The notes under the pieces: generated by a model
Seen by the model: the letters and a program-made list of their open reading frames with translations, nothing else
Databases searched by the model: none
What the model was told of the DNA's origin: nothing
Translations under genes and position numbers: made by a program
Origin: Chthoniobacterales bacterium
GTDB lineage: Bacteria > Verrucomicrobiota > Verrucomicrobiia > Chthoniobacterales > Terrimicrobiaceae
Assembly: GCA_014879575.1 (NCBI GenBank)
Contig: JACSRU010000106.1
Coordinates: 1 to 49,561 of the forward strand
Length of the DNA: 49,561 nucleotides
Direction of reading: 5' to 3'
Shown: positions 25,679-34,666 of the stretch, one piece after another
Position numbering within the stretch: position 1 is the first letter of the stretch
Layout of the letters: each line of letters opens with the position of its first letter

Positions 25679-26694
25679 AGCCCGCGCTTTTTTTCCTCAT
25701 TTTTTTGACTCTGGCACCACTCCTGCCCGCAGCCACCACCCCTTTGGTGCCGTCAGCCGGGCTTCTCTTCGGCGCCTACATGGACTTCGGCGAAACCGAA
25801 GACCATGTCACCCTGGAAGGCATCCAGGCTTTTGAAAGCCTCGTCGGAAAGGCACCCGCGATCATCGCCTCTTCGAGCTATTGGGGAGAGCAAAACTTCC
25901 CGAAAAGCAATCTCGCTCTCATTGACCGGCACGGCGCCATCCCCATGATCTACTGGTCGCCCTGGGACAAACCCTATGTCCAGAATCAGGGGCCGGATCG
26001 CTTCTCGCTCAAGGAAATTCTTTCCGGAAAATGGGATGCCTATATTGACTCCTGGGCGGATGGTGCCAAAGACTTCGGGAAACCTTTTTTCGTCTCCTTT
26101 TGCAATGAAATGAACGGGGACTGGTTTCCGTGGTCGGGCGTCTATTACGGCGGAGAGAACGGCGGGAACGAGGTTTTCAAGCAAGCCTGGAAATACGTCG
26201 TCAGCAGGGTTCGCGCGCGCGGGGCGACCAATATCCGGTGGGTTTTCCATGTCAACGCCTTTCCGGGAATCAACGAGGATTGGAACCTGATGGCTTCGTA
26301 TTATCCGGGACCGGACTATGTGGACTGGCTCGGGCTGAGCGTTTATGGGAAACAATTTCGCAGCGAGGGGAACTGGGCCGAGTTCCGGGATCTCCTCGCC
26401 TGGCCGTATGAGGAAATCTCCTCCCTCGATCCCGCCAAGCCCGTGATGCTTGCGGAATTCGGCGTCGGGGAATTTCCCAAATCCGGAGACAAGGCGAAAT
26501 GGATCCGCGAGGCCTTAACCCTCACCCCGAAGCATCCACGGATCAAAGCGGCCATCTTCTGGCACGAACGCTGGCAAAACGAAGACGGTACCTATAGCAA
26601 TCTCCGGGCAAATTCCTCTCCGTCCGCCTTGGAAGCCTTCCGTAAAGGGATCGCTCGTCCGGAGTGGGTGGGATCCCCCCGGGGGGGGCCGTAG
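25675..26694 (+). CDS. Glycoside hydrolase family 26-like secreted endo-glycanase
   Basis: A 339-residue secreted hydrolase with a signal peptide (MKPALFFLIFLTLAPLLPA). The fold is a GH26-type barrel: GAYMDFGET at the start, SFCNEMNGDWFPW with the acid/base Glu at residue 145, and PVMLAEFGVGE with the nucleophile Glu at residue 261. WLGLSVYGKQ lies between them. GH26 enzymes are mostly beta-mannanases, but similar proteins encoded beside exopolysaccharide synthases cut the polymer being exported. The start overlaps the stop of the trifunctional synthase (ATGA), so the two are made together. That favours a role in trimming or releasing its product rather than in digesting dietary mannan. Confidence 0.82.
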   Translation: MKPALFFLIFLTLAPLLPAATTPLVPSAGLLFGAYMDFGETEDHVTLEGIQAFESLVGKAPAIIASSSYWGEQNFPKSNLALIDRHGAIPMIYWSPWDKPYVQNQGPDRFSLKEILSGKWDAYIDSWADGAKDFGKPFFVSFCNEMNGDWFPWSGVYYGGENGGNEVFKQAWKYVVSRVRARGATNIRWVFHVNAFPGINEDWNLMASYYPGPDYVDWLGLSVYGKQFRSEGNWAEFRDLLAWPYEEISSLDPAKPVMLAEFGVGEFPKSGDKAKWIREALTLTPKHPRIKAAIFWHERWQNEDGTYSNLRANSSPSALEAFRKGIARPEWVGSPRGGP

Positions 26695-26708
26695 ATCACG
26701 CTTCCTTC

Positions 26709-27734
26709 CTACAGAAGTGTATCCTGGGTCGGCTTGCTGGGTGCGATCAAGCCCAACTTCCGATAGGCCTTTGGCATGGCGACGCGGCCCTGGGGAGTGC
26801 GCTTGAGAAATCCCTGCATGATCAGATAAGGTTCATGGACTTCCTCGATCGTGCCGGACTCCTCGCCGATCGCCACGGCAAGGCTGTTGAGCCCAACGGG
26901 TCCGCCATCAAAGAGCCCGATCACCGCCTCAAGAATCCGCTTGTCCATTTCATCGAACCCCTCCTCATCGATCTCGAGCATGGTCAGCGCATCGGCGGCC
27001 ACACTGGCATCAATTGTTCCGTTCGCCCGAACCTGGGCAAAATCACGCACCCAGCGGAGGAGATTATTTGCGATACGGGGAGTTCCACGGGATCTCCGGG
27101 CAATGACCTGCGCGGATCCTTCGAGGATCTCGCATCCAATCAAGCCGGCACTTCGGGAGATAATGTGAGCCAAATCCTCGGAAGGATAGTAGTCGAGGCG
27201 GCAATTCATTCCGAAGCGGGATCGCAAGGGCTCGCTGATCATGCCCGCACGCGTCGTGGCGCCGATCAGGGTGAATGGCGCGAGATTCAGACGCATGCTC
27301 CGGGCACTCGGCCCCTGGTCAATGACGATGTCCAGCTTGAAATCCTCCATGGCTGGATACAGATATTCCTCAATTGCGGGCTGAAGGCGGTGGATCTCAT
27401 CAATGAAAAGGATCCCGCCCCGCTCGATGTTTGTCAGGAGGCCCGCCAGATCACCGGCTTTTTCAATCATCGGCCCACTCGTTGTGCGCACCTCTGCTCC
27501 CATGGCGTTCCCAATGATATACGCCAGCGTGGTCTTCCCCAGGCCCGGAGGACCGCTTAACAGGATATGCTGGAGGGTGTCTCCACGCTGCAGGGCGGCT
27601 TCCACCATGACTCGCAACCGTGCCACGGTTTTTTGCTGTCCGGAAAACTCCTCGAAGAGCGGAGGCCGGAGGGACACCTCAAAAGCGGCGTCAATCGCTT
27701 CGGGCTCACGGGTCTTGGGATCAGGCCGACTCAT
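26709..27734 (-). CDS. ruvB: Holliday junction branch-migration ATPase RuvB
   Basis: A 341-residue AAA+ motor of the RuvAB complex that drives Holliday junction branch migration. Walker A is [18 protein letters not shown], Walker B is [10 protein letters not shown], sensor 1 is [11 protein letters not shown] and the Arg finger region is [10 protein letters not shown]-terminal winged helix ends the protein ([19 protein letters not shown]). Length and motifs are ordinary. ruvA and ruvC are not in the window. It lies 141 bases downstream of ssb on the same strand, so the two may share a transcript, and it converges closely with the GH26 gene (14 bases). Confidence 0.96.
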   Translation of the reverse strand: MSRPDPKTREPEAIDAAFEVSLRPPLFEEFSGQQKTVARLRVMVEAALQRGDTLQHILLSGPPGLGKTTLAYIIGNAMGAEVRTTSGPMIEKAGDLAGLLTNIERGGILFIDEIHRLQPAIEEYLYPAMEDFKLDIVIDQGPSARSMRLNLAPFTLIGATTRAGMISEPLRSRFGMNCRLDYYPSEDLAHIISRSAGLIGCEILEGSAQVIARRSRGTPRIANNLLRWVRDFAQVRANGTIDASVAADALTMLEIDEEGFDEMDKRILEAVIGLFDGGPVGLNSLAVAIGEESGTIEEVHEPYLIMQGFLKRTPQGRVAMPKAYRKLGLIAPSKPTQDTLL

Positions 27735-27875
27735 GCGGGGCGCACCAGGGGATTTGCGAGTGTTTTATCGGGCCATCCGAGGATCCCACCGGAAGACCTG
27801 GCGGTCCCATCCGACGGATTTCCCAATGGGATCCCCGCCTTCAGTGCGGCACGAATTCCCGCCTCGACTGGCAGC

Positions 27876-28346
27876 TTAAAATGGGATGTCGTCATCCGGC
27901 TCCGATGACTTGGGCGATTGCGGAGGGGCTGCCGGGCGCGAGGAGTGTTGGGAACGAGGCTCTTGGTGTCCGCCGCCCTCCTCTTCTCCTTCGCCACCCC
28001 GACTGCCTGGCGGGCGCGTGCCGAGCAGATGCAGTGTCTCTCCTACCACCTTCAACCGACTGCGCTTTTGTCCGGAAGCCTTGTCCTCCCAGCTATCCAA
28101 TCGCAACCGACCCTCGACGTAAATCTGCCTTCCCTTTTTGGCGTAATTGCCAGCGACTTCCGCCGTGCGTCCCCAAAGCTCAACGTCCACAAATATCACT
28201 TCCTCGTGCTTCTCACCATTGTCGCGCGTGTAGGAGCGGTTGATGGCAAGGCCCACATCCGTCACCGGCGTTCCCTTGGGGGTGAACTTGACTTCGGGAT
28301 CTCGTGTGACGTTGCCGACGAGGATGACTTTGTTTACGCTGGCCAT
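27876..28346 (-). CDS. ssb: Single-stranded DNA-binding protein
   Basis: A 156-residue SSB. The OB-fold (residues 1-105) begins MASVNKVILVGNVTRDPEVK and includes FVDVELWGRTAEVAGNYAKK and IYVEGRLRLDSWED. A Gly/Glu/Ser/Pro-rich disordered linker follows. The acidic tip DDDIPF, which recruits repair and replication proteins, closes the chain. It is the last gene of the prs-rplY-pth-rpsF-ssb series, 15 bases after rpsF; in many bacteria rpsF, ssb and rpsR are together, but rpsR is not seen here. Confidence 0.96.
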   Translation of the reverse strand: MASVNKVILVGNVTRDPEVKFTPKGTPVTDVGLAINRSYTRDNGEKHEEVIFVDVELWGRTAEVAGNYAKKGRQIYVEGRLRLDSWEDKASGQKRSRLKVVGETLHLLGTRPPGSRGGEGEEEGGGHQEPRSQHSSRPAAPPQSPKSSEPDDDIPF

Positions 28347-28361
28347 AAGATGGGGGCTGGG

Positions 28362-28673
28362 CTACGCCGCCGCAGCGGCTTTTTTCTTTGCGGGAAGCTG
28401 CACGTAATTTTGCAGCACCACGTCTCCGTCGAGTTTCAACTTCTTCCGAAGTTTGTCAATCGTGGTCGGATCGGCTTCGAAAATAAAATTTACAAAATAC
28501 GCGGACTTCTTGTGTTGGGATTCATAGGCGAGCTCGCGTTTTTCGAGGCGTTGGACCTGTTCGATGGTGGCGCCTTCGGCAGTGATCACCTTTTCGATGC
28601 GCTCAATGGTTTCCTTGACGGTGTCTTCTTTTCCCTGGGTATCCAGGGCCAGCAGGGCTTCGTAACGTTTCAT
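28362..28673 (-). CDS. rpsF: 30S ribosomal protein S6
   Basis: A 103-residue S6, one of the small-subunit proteins that bind with S18 to the central domain of 16S rRNA. The ferredoxin-like fold sequences MKRYEALLALDTQ, RLEKRELAYESQHKKSAYFV and LDGDVVLQNYVQ are recognisable. In most S6 proteins the central motif is GKRRLAYPI; here it is EKRELAYES. The tail is KKKAAAAA. The start overlaps the pth stop (ATGA). Confidence 0.94.
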   Translation of the reverse strand: MKRYEALLALDTQGKEDTVKETIERIEKVITAEGATIEQVQRLEKRELAYESQHKKSAYFVNFIFEADPTTIDKLRKKLKLDGDVVLQNYVQLPAKKKAAAAA

Positions 28674-29257
28674 GGTTCTTGTTGTTTTTGGTTGAATTGA
28701 TTCATGGCGGCCTCAAACCCGTGGGCGTTTGAGTATTCAAAAGCATCGGCGGCGCGGGCAACAGCCTCCTGAAGAAAGGGCTCCTCCGCAGGATCAAAAT
28801 TCCCGAGCACGTGATCGTGGAGCCCCTTGTCACCCGGTGCCCCGACTCCGACACGCAGGCGCGGAACCGCTTCGGTGCCCAAGTGGACAAGAATGGATTC
28901 GAGCCCATTATGCCCGCCCGAAGTTCCGGCTTTGCGAAGCCGGAGAACTCCCAGCGGGAGGGAGGCGTCATCGAGCACGATCAGGACCTCCTCGCGTTGA
29001 AGTTTGAAGAACCGGGTATAGCCCGCAACCGCCTCTCCACTCAAATTCATGAATGTCTGCGGTTTCATCAGGGCTCTCCCGCCGCAGGTGGCCACGAGGG
29101 AGTTCCATTTCGAGTGGAAAGAAAACTGGCAGGCCGAGCGCCGAGCCAGTTCGTCCGCAACAAGAAACCCGACATTGTGACGGGTTCCCGCGTATTCCCG
29201 GCCGGGATTCCCCAAGCCGGCCACCAGACGAAAGACCCCGGTTTGTTCCACGCGCAA
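28670..29257 (-). CDS. pth: Peptidyl-tRNA hydrolase
   Basis: A 195-residue Pth, releasing peptides from prematurely dissociated peptidyl-tRNAs. Catalytic and substrate residues are all visible: AGLGNPGREYAGTRHNVGF with the catalytic His and the Asn, MKPQTFMNLSGEAV with the conserved Asn, VLDDASLPLG with the catalytic Asp (the usual form is DDLDLP), and GTSGGHNGLESI with the Asn of the lid. The short N-terminal extension MRVEQTGVF precedes the core. It sits between rplY and rpsF, the common bacterial order, with six bases to rplY. Confidence 0.95.
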   Translation of the reverse strand: MRVEQTGVFRLVAGLGNPGREYAGTRHNVGFLVADELARRSACQFSFHSKWNSLVATCGGRALMKPQTFMNLSGEAVAGYTRFFKLQREEVLIVLDDASLPLGVLRLRKAGTSGGHNGLESILVHLGTEAVPRLRVGVGAPGDKGLHDHVLGNFDPAEEPFLQEAVARAADAFEYSNAHGFEAAMNQFNQKQQEP

Positions 29258-29263
29258 AAAGGG

Positions 29264-29932
29264 CTACTTCTTCTCCTCCGAACCGGCAGCGGCTTCGGGT
29301 TTCTTTTCCTTGATGACCTCGGGCGTTTCGGGAGTCTCCGCAGCAGCAGGCTCCTCGGCAACGGTGGGCTCGGCCACGATAAAGACGGTCAAATCCGCAT
29401 CCTCGTCGGCCTCAACTCCTTCGGGGAGCGGCAAATCGCGGACATGGATGGATTCCCCAATTTTCAGTGCCGAGACGTCCACCCGGATCAACTCCGGCAG
29501 GTGCTGCGGAAGACACTTCAGGGTAATGGAACGCAGACTCTGCTCCAAAAGTCCGCCGAAATTTTTGACGCCATCCGGTTCGCCGAAGGCCTCGATCACG
29601 ATGTTCGCCGAGATTTTCTCGGTCATGGATACGGCATGAAAATCCACATGGAGGACGTCGCCGCGCAGAGGATGGTGTTGGACTTCCTGGATCAGGGAAA
29701 GGCGGTTGGACTTTTTTCCGTTCTCCTCGATTTCCAGATCGACCAGAATGTTTTCCCCCACGGCATGGGAGAGCAACGCCTCAATTTCCCGGCGGGAGAC
29801 CTCCAGGTTTGCGGGTTTGTCCTTGGAACCGTAGATCACGGCGGGAACGCCACCGCGGGAACGGACTTGTTTGACCGCGTTGCGGCCGCTTTCAGAGCGG
29901 GGGCGTGCGGAGAGTTTTGCTTGCTTGGCCAT
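29264..29932 (-). CDS. rplY: 50S ribosomal protein L25/Ctc
   Basis: A 222-residue L25 of the longer Ctc/TL5 type, binding 5S rRNA. The N-terminal L25 beta-barrel spans about residues 1-95 (AKQAKLSARPRSESGRNAVK, GGVPAVIYGSKD). The second TL5 domain covers about 100-185 (VDVSALKIGESIHVRDLPLP). The acidic and Ala/Pro-rich tail EETPEVIKEKK is typical of the long form. It follows prs by 12 bases and precedes pth, the classic prs-ctc-pth order. Confidence 0.94.
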   Translation of the reverse strand: MAKQAKLSARPRSESGRNAVKQVRSRGGVPAVIYGSKDKPANLEVSRREIEALLSHAVGENILVDLEIEENGKKSNRLSLIQEVQHHPLRGDVLHVDFHAVSMTEKISANIVIEAFGEPDGVKNFGGLLEQSLRSITLKCLPQHLPELIRVDVSALKIGESIHVRDLPLPEGVEADEDADLTVFIVAEPTVAEEPAAAETPETPEVIKEKKPEAAAGSEEKK

Positions 29933-29944
29933 AAATGATTCTTG

Positions 29945-30880
29945 CTATTTGGGTTTCAGTTCAAAAAGCGAACTCACCGACTCATCGTCGTGGATGCGCC
30001 GAATGCCCTCGCCGAGCAACTCGGCGACCGACAGCACTTTCACGCGCTGTTCGGATGTTGGGCGAACGGGAACGCTGTCCGTCGTGATCAACTCCTTGAT
30101 TTCGGAGTCCTTTAATCGCTCAACTGCCAAATCTGTCAAGACTGCGTGTGTAACACCAGCATAAATATCCAGTGCCCCGTGTTTCCTGAGCATCCTTGCC
30201 GCGCTGCTGAGCGTTCCGGCGGTTTCCGTGAGGTCGTCCACGATCAGGACATTCTTTCCCTCCACATCCCCAATGATGTGCGAGGCCTCGGTCTCGACGG
30301 CACTTGTGCGTTTTTTGACGACGATCGCGAGACCGGCGCCGACCGCCTGGGCGTAGGCGGAAGCCATTTTAACGCCGCCCACATCGGGGGAAACGACGAC
30401 CAGATTGTCGATGGCCAGCTTGTGCAGATATTCGACCATGACCGGGCGGGCATGCAGGTGATCCACCGGGATGTCAAAGAACCCCTGCAACTGCTGGGCA
30501 TGGAGATCCATGGTGAGAACGCGGTTGACGCCCGCCGCAACAAGGAGGTTGGCGACAAGCTTGGCCGTGATGGGAACGCGGGGCTGATCCTTGCGATCCT
30601 GGCGCGCATAGCCGAAAAACGGGATGGCTGCGGTGATTCTGGCCGCGCTCGCCCGGCGGGCCGCGTCAACCATAATGAGCAGCTCCATCAGATTCTGATT
30701 GGTGGGCGGGCAGGTCGGCTGGATGATAAAAACATCCCGTCCGCGAATGTTGTCATTGATCTTGACGTAGGTTTCCCCATCGGGAAACGAACTGACCGAG
30801 GCATCCCCCAGCTCGACATTCAGGTAGTCGCAGATATGTCTCGCCAATTCCGGGTGGGCGTTGCCAGTGAAGATTTTCAT
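29945..30880 (-). CDS. prs: Ribose-phosphate pyrophosphokinase
   Basis: A 311-residue PRPP synthetase (ribose 5-phosphate + ATP to PRPP + AMP). Visible signatures are MKIFTGNAHPELARHI, FPDGETYVKI, the ATP-site FFGYARQDRKDQPR, DLHAQQLQGFF, the catalytic flexible loop (KKRTSAVETEAS) and the PRPP loop VLIVDDLTETAGTL. The ATG at 30880 matches the usual N-terminus; an ATG at 30904 would add eight residues. Neither has a clear Shine-Dalgarno at good spacing. PRPP supplies the hpt reaction and nucleotide synthesis. Confidence 0.95.
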   Translation of the reverse strand: MKIFTGNAHPELARHICDYLNVELGDASVSSFPDGETYVKINDNIRGRDVFIIQPTCPPTNQNLMELLIMVDAARRASAARITAAIPFFGYARQDRKDQPRVPITAKLVANLLVAAGVNRVLTMDLHAQQLQGFFDIPVDHLHARPVMVEYLHKLAIDNLVVVSPDVGGVKMASAYAQAVGAGLAIVVKKRTSAVETEASHIIGDVEGKNVLIVDDLTETAGTLSSAARMLRKHGALDIYAGVTHAVLTDLAVERLKDSEIKELITTDSVPVRPTSEQRVKVLSVAELLGEGIRRIHDDESVSSLFELKPK

Positions 30881-30958
30881 CTCCAGATTGCAGGGAAGGA
30901 TCATAGAAGAAAAAGTAAGGTCGGAGTGCCCGGAAAATTCTGGTTCAGGCCCGCATGG

Positions 30959-31663
30959 CTAATTCGAGAGCGGAACGGGAGTGGGCGGGGGATTCAGAGG
31001 AATCGTCGGTTCAAGTCTCGACTGGGCCAGGCGGGCAATATACGCACTTTCCATCCTGTCGCAGCGATCCGTCAGTTCCTTGTCCACTTTCTTCATCTTT
31101 TTGAAAAGCAGACGATAATATTCGCGGAGCGCGGCGCGTTCGTCCTCAAAGGTCTTGGCCGTCTTCGCCTGGTCGAGGAGGGAGCGCACGGCGGGATCTT
31201 TTTCCACCTGCACCCGGACCTCCTGATAGCGCACCTTGAGCTTGCGCTCGATCTCCTGGGGACTTGGTCCGGAAGGAGTTGGTGCCACAGTGTCGGTGTC
31301 GGTGGGAATGACAGAATTCGGATCCGCGAAAGTGGAATCCGGAAGCATTTCTCCGGAAGCCGGATTCGCCACCTTCGGCACTTCGGATTCGGAAACCATC
31401 GGTGTTTCTGACGCTCCGGATTCCGGAGGCAGAGGGATGATGTCTTCTCCGGAGGGGGAAGCCGCTGGGGACGATGGCGGGTCCGCCGGAGAGGGAGAGA
31501 CTGCGGGACTTTGCTCGGGAGTCGGCGTGGGATCCGGAACCGGTGGAGGGGTTGCATCAGTTCCTGGGGTCATGGCAACCGGAGATGCGGGGGAAGGCTC
31601 CGGCGTGCCCTCCTGGGCCATCAGCGGAACGGCAAGCAAGAATAGCAGAATAAAATAAGACAT
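30959..31663 (-). CDS. Proline-rich secreted protein
   Basis: A 234-residue exported protein of unknown function. A signal peptide (MSYFILLFLLAVPLMAQ) is followed by a low-complexity region of about 120 residues rich in Pro, Ser, Thr and acidic residues (repeats such as SPSPADPPSSPAASPS). A helical, charged domain comes next (IERKLKVRYQEVRVQVEKDP to about residue 215), then a Pro tail. The layout suggests a linker-plus-helical-bundle envelope protein. It lies 78 bases upstream of prs on the same strand and is divergent from pabB. No family is recognised. Confidence 0.7.
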   Translation of the reverse strand: MSYFILLFLLAVPLMAQEGTPEPSPASPVAMTPGTDATPPPVPDPTPTPEQSPAVSPSPADPPSSPAASPSGEDIIPLPPESGASETPMVSESEVPKVANPASGEMLPDSTFADPNSVIPTDTDTVAPTPSGPSPQEIERKLKVRYQEVRVQVEKDPAVRSLLDQAKTAKTFEDERAALREYYRLLFKKMKKVDKELTDRCDRMESAYIARLAQSRLEPTIPLNPPPTPVPLSN

Positions 31664-31726
31664 CGGTTGTTCGACAAAAGAGGCGAACTTGAAATCACAG
31701 CAATTTTAAACTCTCTTGGCAAGAGC

Positions 31727-32914
31727 ATGCATCAAGTCCCTGAGAAAAATGACAGCCCGCTGGCGGCGGCGCGAGTCCGGAGGGAGGATTTCGGGACGAT
31801 CTTTCTGGATTCCGGGGTGACGGGAAAAGGAATTTCCCTCCTCGCCTGCGAGCCGGATCTTGTCCTGGCCGGGGAGGATTGGGACCAATTGGAGGGCGAA
31901 CTCCGGCGCCGTCAGAGCGGAGAGCCGGGCTCCGGGCACCCCGTGGGCGCTGCGGTAGGGTATGTGGCTTTTGACGGAAGTTACCGATTTGGTTTTTACG
32001 ACAAGCTGCATCTTTTTTCCCATGAAACCGGACGCTGGACCAACCCGCCATCCGCATTTGCTCTGGAGGGGACGGAGGTCCGTCCGCCCGCGCCCATTGG
32101 CTTCCATCCCAGGATCTCGAAGGAGCGGTTTTTGGAGATGGTTGCCACCGCGCGCGAATACATCGCATCCGGCGACATTTACCAGGTTTGCCTGTCGCAT
32201 CCCTTTGTGGCCTCCACCGCCCCGCCGCAAGCCTGGGAGTTTTTCGAGCGTCTCCGCCGCCTCTCCCCTGCCCCGTTTTCCTCCTATCTCCATTTTGGGG
32301 ACACCCGGATCGCATCGTCTTCCCCGGAGTGCTTTTTGCGCATGAGTGGGCGCCGGATTTCCACCCACCCCATCAAAGGCACACGCCCAAGAAAAATTGG
32401 CGTTCGAGGCGACCAGCTCAGCGCGCAAGACCTCGTCTCCTCGCCCAAAGAAAATGCGGAGCTCATCATGATCACCGACCTCGAACGCAACGATCTGGGT
32501 CGGGTGTGCGAATACGGAAGCGTGCAGGTGCGCGACCTCCTCCGCCTCGAAACCTTCGCGCAGGTTTTCCATCTGGTTTCCACGGTCCAGGGGAAACTTC
32601 GGAAGGACGTGAGCCATGTGCAGGCACTGCGGTCGGGGTTTCCAGGAGGGTCCATTTCCGGTGCTCCGAAGAAACGCGCCCTGGAAATCATCCGGGAACT
32701 CGAACCGTTTCCCCGTGGCATCTACACAGGGGCCATCGGATACTTCGGATACAACGGAGAAAGCCAGTTCTCGATCGCAATCCGGACGGCAATTTTTGAA
32801 GAAAATCACGCCACGTTCCATGTCGGCGCCGGGATCGTCGCGGACTCGATTCCGGAAAAAGAATGGCAGGAAACCCTCGATAAGGCGTCCGGACTTCTCC
32901 TGGCGGCGGGATAG
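31727..32914 (+). CDS. pabB: Aminodeoxychorismate synthase component I
   Basis: A 395-residue chorismate-utilising enzyme that aminates chorismate to 4-amino-4-deoxychorismate on the way to folate. The choice of PabB over TrpE rests on PIKGTRPR, with Lys at residue 217; TrpE has PIAGT there. Other signatures are GDIYQVCLSHPF, SSSPECFLRM, ELIMITDLERNDLG, FPGGSISGAPK and GAIGYFGYNGESQFSIAIRT. The N-terminal tryptophan-site lobe is shorter than in TrpE. The ATG at 31727 is preferred to an upstream TTG at 31667. It links to folate use by FolD and Fmt encoded elsewhere in the window. The partner PabA is not here. Confidence 0.88.
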   Translation: MHQVPEKNDSPLAAARVRREDFGTIFLDSGVTGKGISLLACEPDLVLAGEDWDQLEGELRRRQSGEPGSGHPVGAAVGYVAFDGSYRFGFYDKLHLFSHETGRWTNPPSAFALEGTEVRPPAPIGFHPRISKERFLEMVATAREYIASGDIYQVCLSHPFVASTAPPQAWEFFERLRRLSPAPFSSYLHFGDTRIASSSPECFLRMSGRRISTHPIKGTRPRKIGVRGDQLSAQDLVSSPKENAELIMITDLERNDLGRVCEYGSVQVRDLLRLETFAQVFHLVSTVQGKLRKDVSHVQALRSGFPGGSISGAPKKRALEIIRELEPFPRGIYTGAIGYFGYNGESQFSIAIRTAIFEENHATFHVGAGIVADSIPEKEWQETLDKASGLLLAAG

Positions 32915-32932
32915 CCCGACATCCCAAAAAAA

Positions 32933-32962
32933 AGAGCCGCAGGCTTCGGGGCCCGCGGCTCT
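32933..32962. terminator. Bidirectional intrinsic terminator between pabB and rpsA
   Basis: AGAGCCGC (32933-32940) pairs with GCGGCTCT (32955-32962), with further pairing in the GC-rich inner segment. On the minus strand the stem is followed by a run of eight T (the A run at 32925-32932 and beyond on +), a strong rpsA terminator. On the plus strand CTTGTTT follows, so it can also end pabB transcripts. Confidence 0.8.
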
Positions 32963-32983
32963 CTTGTTTGGATGGAGACCGGC

Positions 32984-34666
32984 TTACTTCTTCTTCGATT
33001 CTCCGGGGCGGTATTCCTCCTCGGCGAACTGGAACGCCTGGTCGAGTCCGACCATGTCCTCGCCGGGACGCAGGGTGTCGAACGCCTCGGCTTCCTTGCG
33101 GAGAGCTTCCTCGCCGTAGTTGGCCGCCTTGATCGAGAGTCCGATCCGACGCTCGGCCTTGTCCACCTTGATGACACGGGCTTCCACTTCCTGCCCCACC
33201 TTGAGGACATCCTTGACCTTCTCGATCCGGTCTTCGCTGATTTGCGAAATGTGGACGAGTCCGTCAATATCGTCCTGGAGCTGAACAAAGGCCCCAAAGT
33301 TGGTGAGCTTGCTGATCGTCCCCTTGACGAGGTCCCCGATGCGGAACCGCCCGTCAATTTCCTTCCAGGGATCGGTATCCAGCTGTTTGATGCCGAGGCT
33401 GATCCGCTGATTGGCCTTGTCAATGTCAATGACCACGGCTTCGAGTTCGTCACCCTTCTTGAGCATTTCGCTCGGATGATTGATCTTACGGGTCCAGGAA
33501 AGGTCGGACACGTGGATCATTCCATCAATGCCCTCCTCGAGTTCGACAAAGGCTCCGTAGGCGGTCATGTTGCGGACCTTGCCCTTGACCTGCTTGCCGA
33601 TGATGTAGCGCAACTCGATCTCGTCCCAGGGATTCGGCTCGAGCTGGCGGACACCGAGCGAGATCTTCTGCTCGTCCTTGTTGACGCCGAGCACGACGGC
33701 CTCGACATCCTGTCCGAGCGTGAGCACATCCGAGGGACGGGCGATACGCTTGGTCCAGGAGAGCTCGGAGACGTGGATGAGTCCCTCAACGCCTTCCTCG
33801 ATCTGAACGAACGCGCCGTAGGGCATGAGATTCGTGATCTTGCCGGAAATCTTCTGGCCCACCGGAAAGCGCTCTTCGATTTTGTCCCAGGGATTCGACT
33901 GCATCTGTTTGAGCCCGAGAGAAACACGCTCTTTTTCCTTGTTGATGTCGAGAACCTGGACTTCCAGTTGCTGGCCGACCTTGAGGATTTCTCCCGGGTG
34001 GTTGAGGCGCGCCCACGACATGTCGGTGACATGCAGAAGTCCGTCGATCCCGTCGAGATCAATGAAGGCACCGAAGTCGGTGATGTTCTTGACCGTGCCG
34101 ACGATGCGATCATTGACATTCACACTCGAGAGGAAGGCCTGACGTTTCTCCGAACGTTCCGCCTCGATGATTTCCCGGCGGCTCAGGACAACGTTTTTGC
34201 GGTCTTCGTTGATCTTGACGATCTTGAAGTCGTAAACATTGCCCACGAACTGCTGGAGGTCTTTGGGGGGAATAATGTCAATCTGGGACGCCGGCAGGAA
34301 GGCCTCGACCCCGACATTGACCGTGAGGCCGCCTTTGACGACCGAACGGACTTTTCCCTTGATGAGGCCGTCGCCCTTGAAGACGCCGACGATCTTTTCC
34401 CAATTTTGCCGTTGGGCGGCTTTTTCCTTCGAGAGAACGACCATTCCCTCATCGTTTTCGAGACGCTCAAGAAGCACTTCGATCTCGTCACCGATTTCGA
34501 CGTCTTCCGGGTCTTCGAATTCGGAGGCGGGAATGACTCCCTCGCTTTTGTATCCGATATCCACGAGGAATTCCCGTGATCTGATCTCAAGGATGTGTCC
34601 CTTGACGATACTTCCTTCGCGGTAGTTTTTGATCGAGCTGGCGATCAGTTCTTGCAATGCTGGCAT
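32984..34666 (-). CDS. rpsA: 30S ribosomal protein S1
   Basis: A 560-residue S1 with six S1 RNA-binding repeats: two N-terminal ribosome-docking ones (KGHILEIRSREFLVDIGYKS; KGKVRSVVKGGLTVNVGVEA) and four mRNA-binding ones. Each of the latter carries FGAF/YGAF and HVSxxSW-like cores (ITDFGAFIDLDGIDGLLHVT and three similar). The tail ends ESKKK. The start at 34666 (MPALQELIASSIKNYREGS) matches family N-termini; the frame is open further upstream but reads as leader. The Shine-Dalgarno AAAGGA lies about 14 bases upstream, rather far, and within a leader that can fold two ways. It is followed by a strong terminator. Confidence 0.95.
   Translation of the reverse strand: MPALQELIASSIKNYREGSIVKGHILEIRSREFLVDIGYKSEGVIPASEFEDPEDVEIGDEIEVLLERLENDEGMVVLSKEKAAQRQNWEKIVGVFKGDGLIKGKVRSVVKGGLTVNVGVEAFLPASQIDIIPPKDLQQFVGNVYDFKIVKINEDRKNVVLSRREIIEAERSEKRQAFLSSVNVNDRIVGTVKNITDFGAFIDLDGIDGLLHVTDMSWARLNHPGEILKVGQQLEVQVLDINKEKERVSLGLKQMQSNPWDKIEERFPVGQKISGKITNLMPYGAFVQIEEGVEGLIHVSELSWTKRIARPSDVLTLGQDVEAVVLGVNKDEQKISLGVRQLEPNPWDEIELRYIIGKQVKGKVRNMTAYGAFVELEEGIDGMIHVSDLSWTRKINHPSEMLKKGDELEAVVIDIDKANQRISLGIKQLDTDPWKEIDGRFRIGDLVKGTISKLTNFGAFVQLQDDIDGLVHISQISEDRIEKVKDVLKVGQEVEARVIKVDKAERRIGLSIKAANYGEEALRKEAEAFDTLRPGEDMVGLDQAFQFAEEEYRPGESKKK

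Noticed and set aside
26678-26692. Run of C followed by run of G at the end of the GH26 gene
   Set aside because: It could fold back on itself but has no loop or U tract, and it lies inside the last codons. It is not a convincing terminator.
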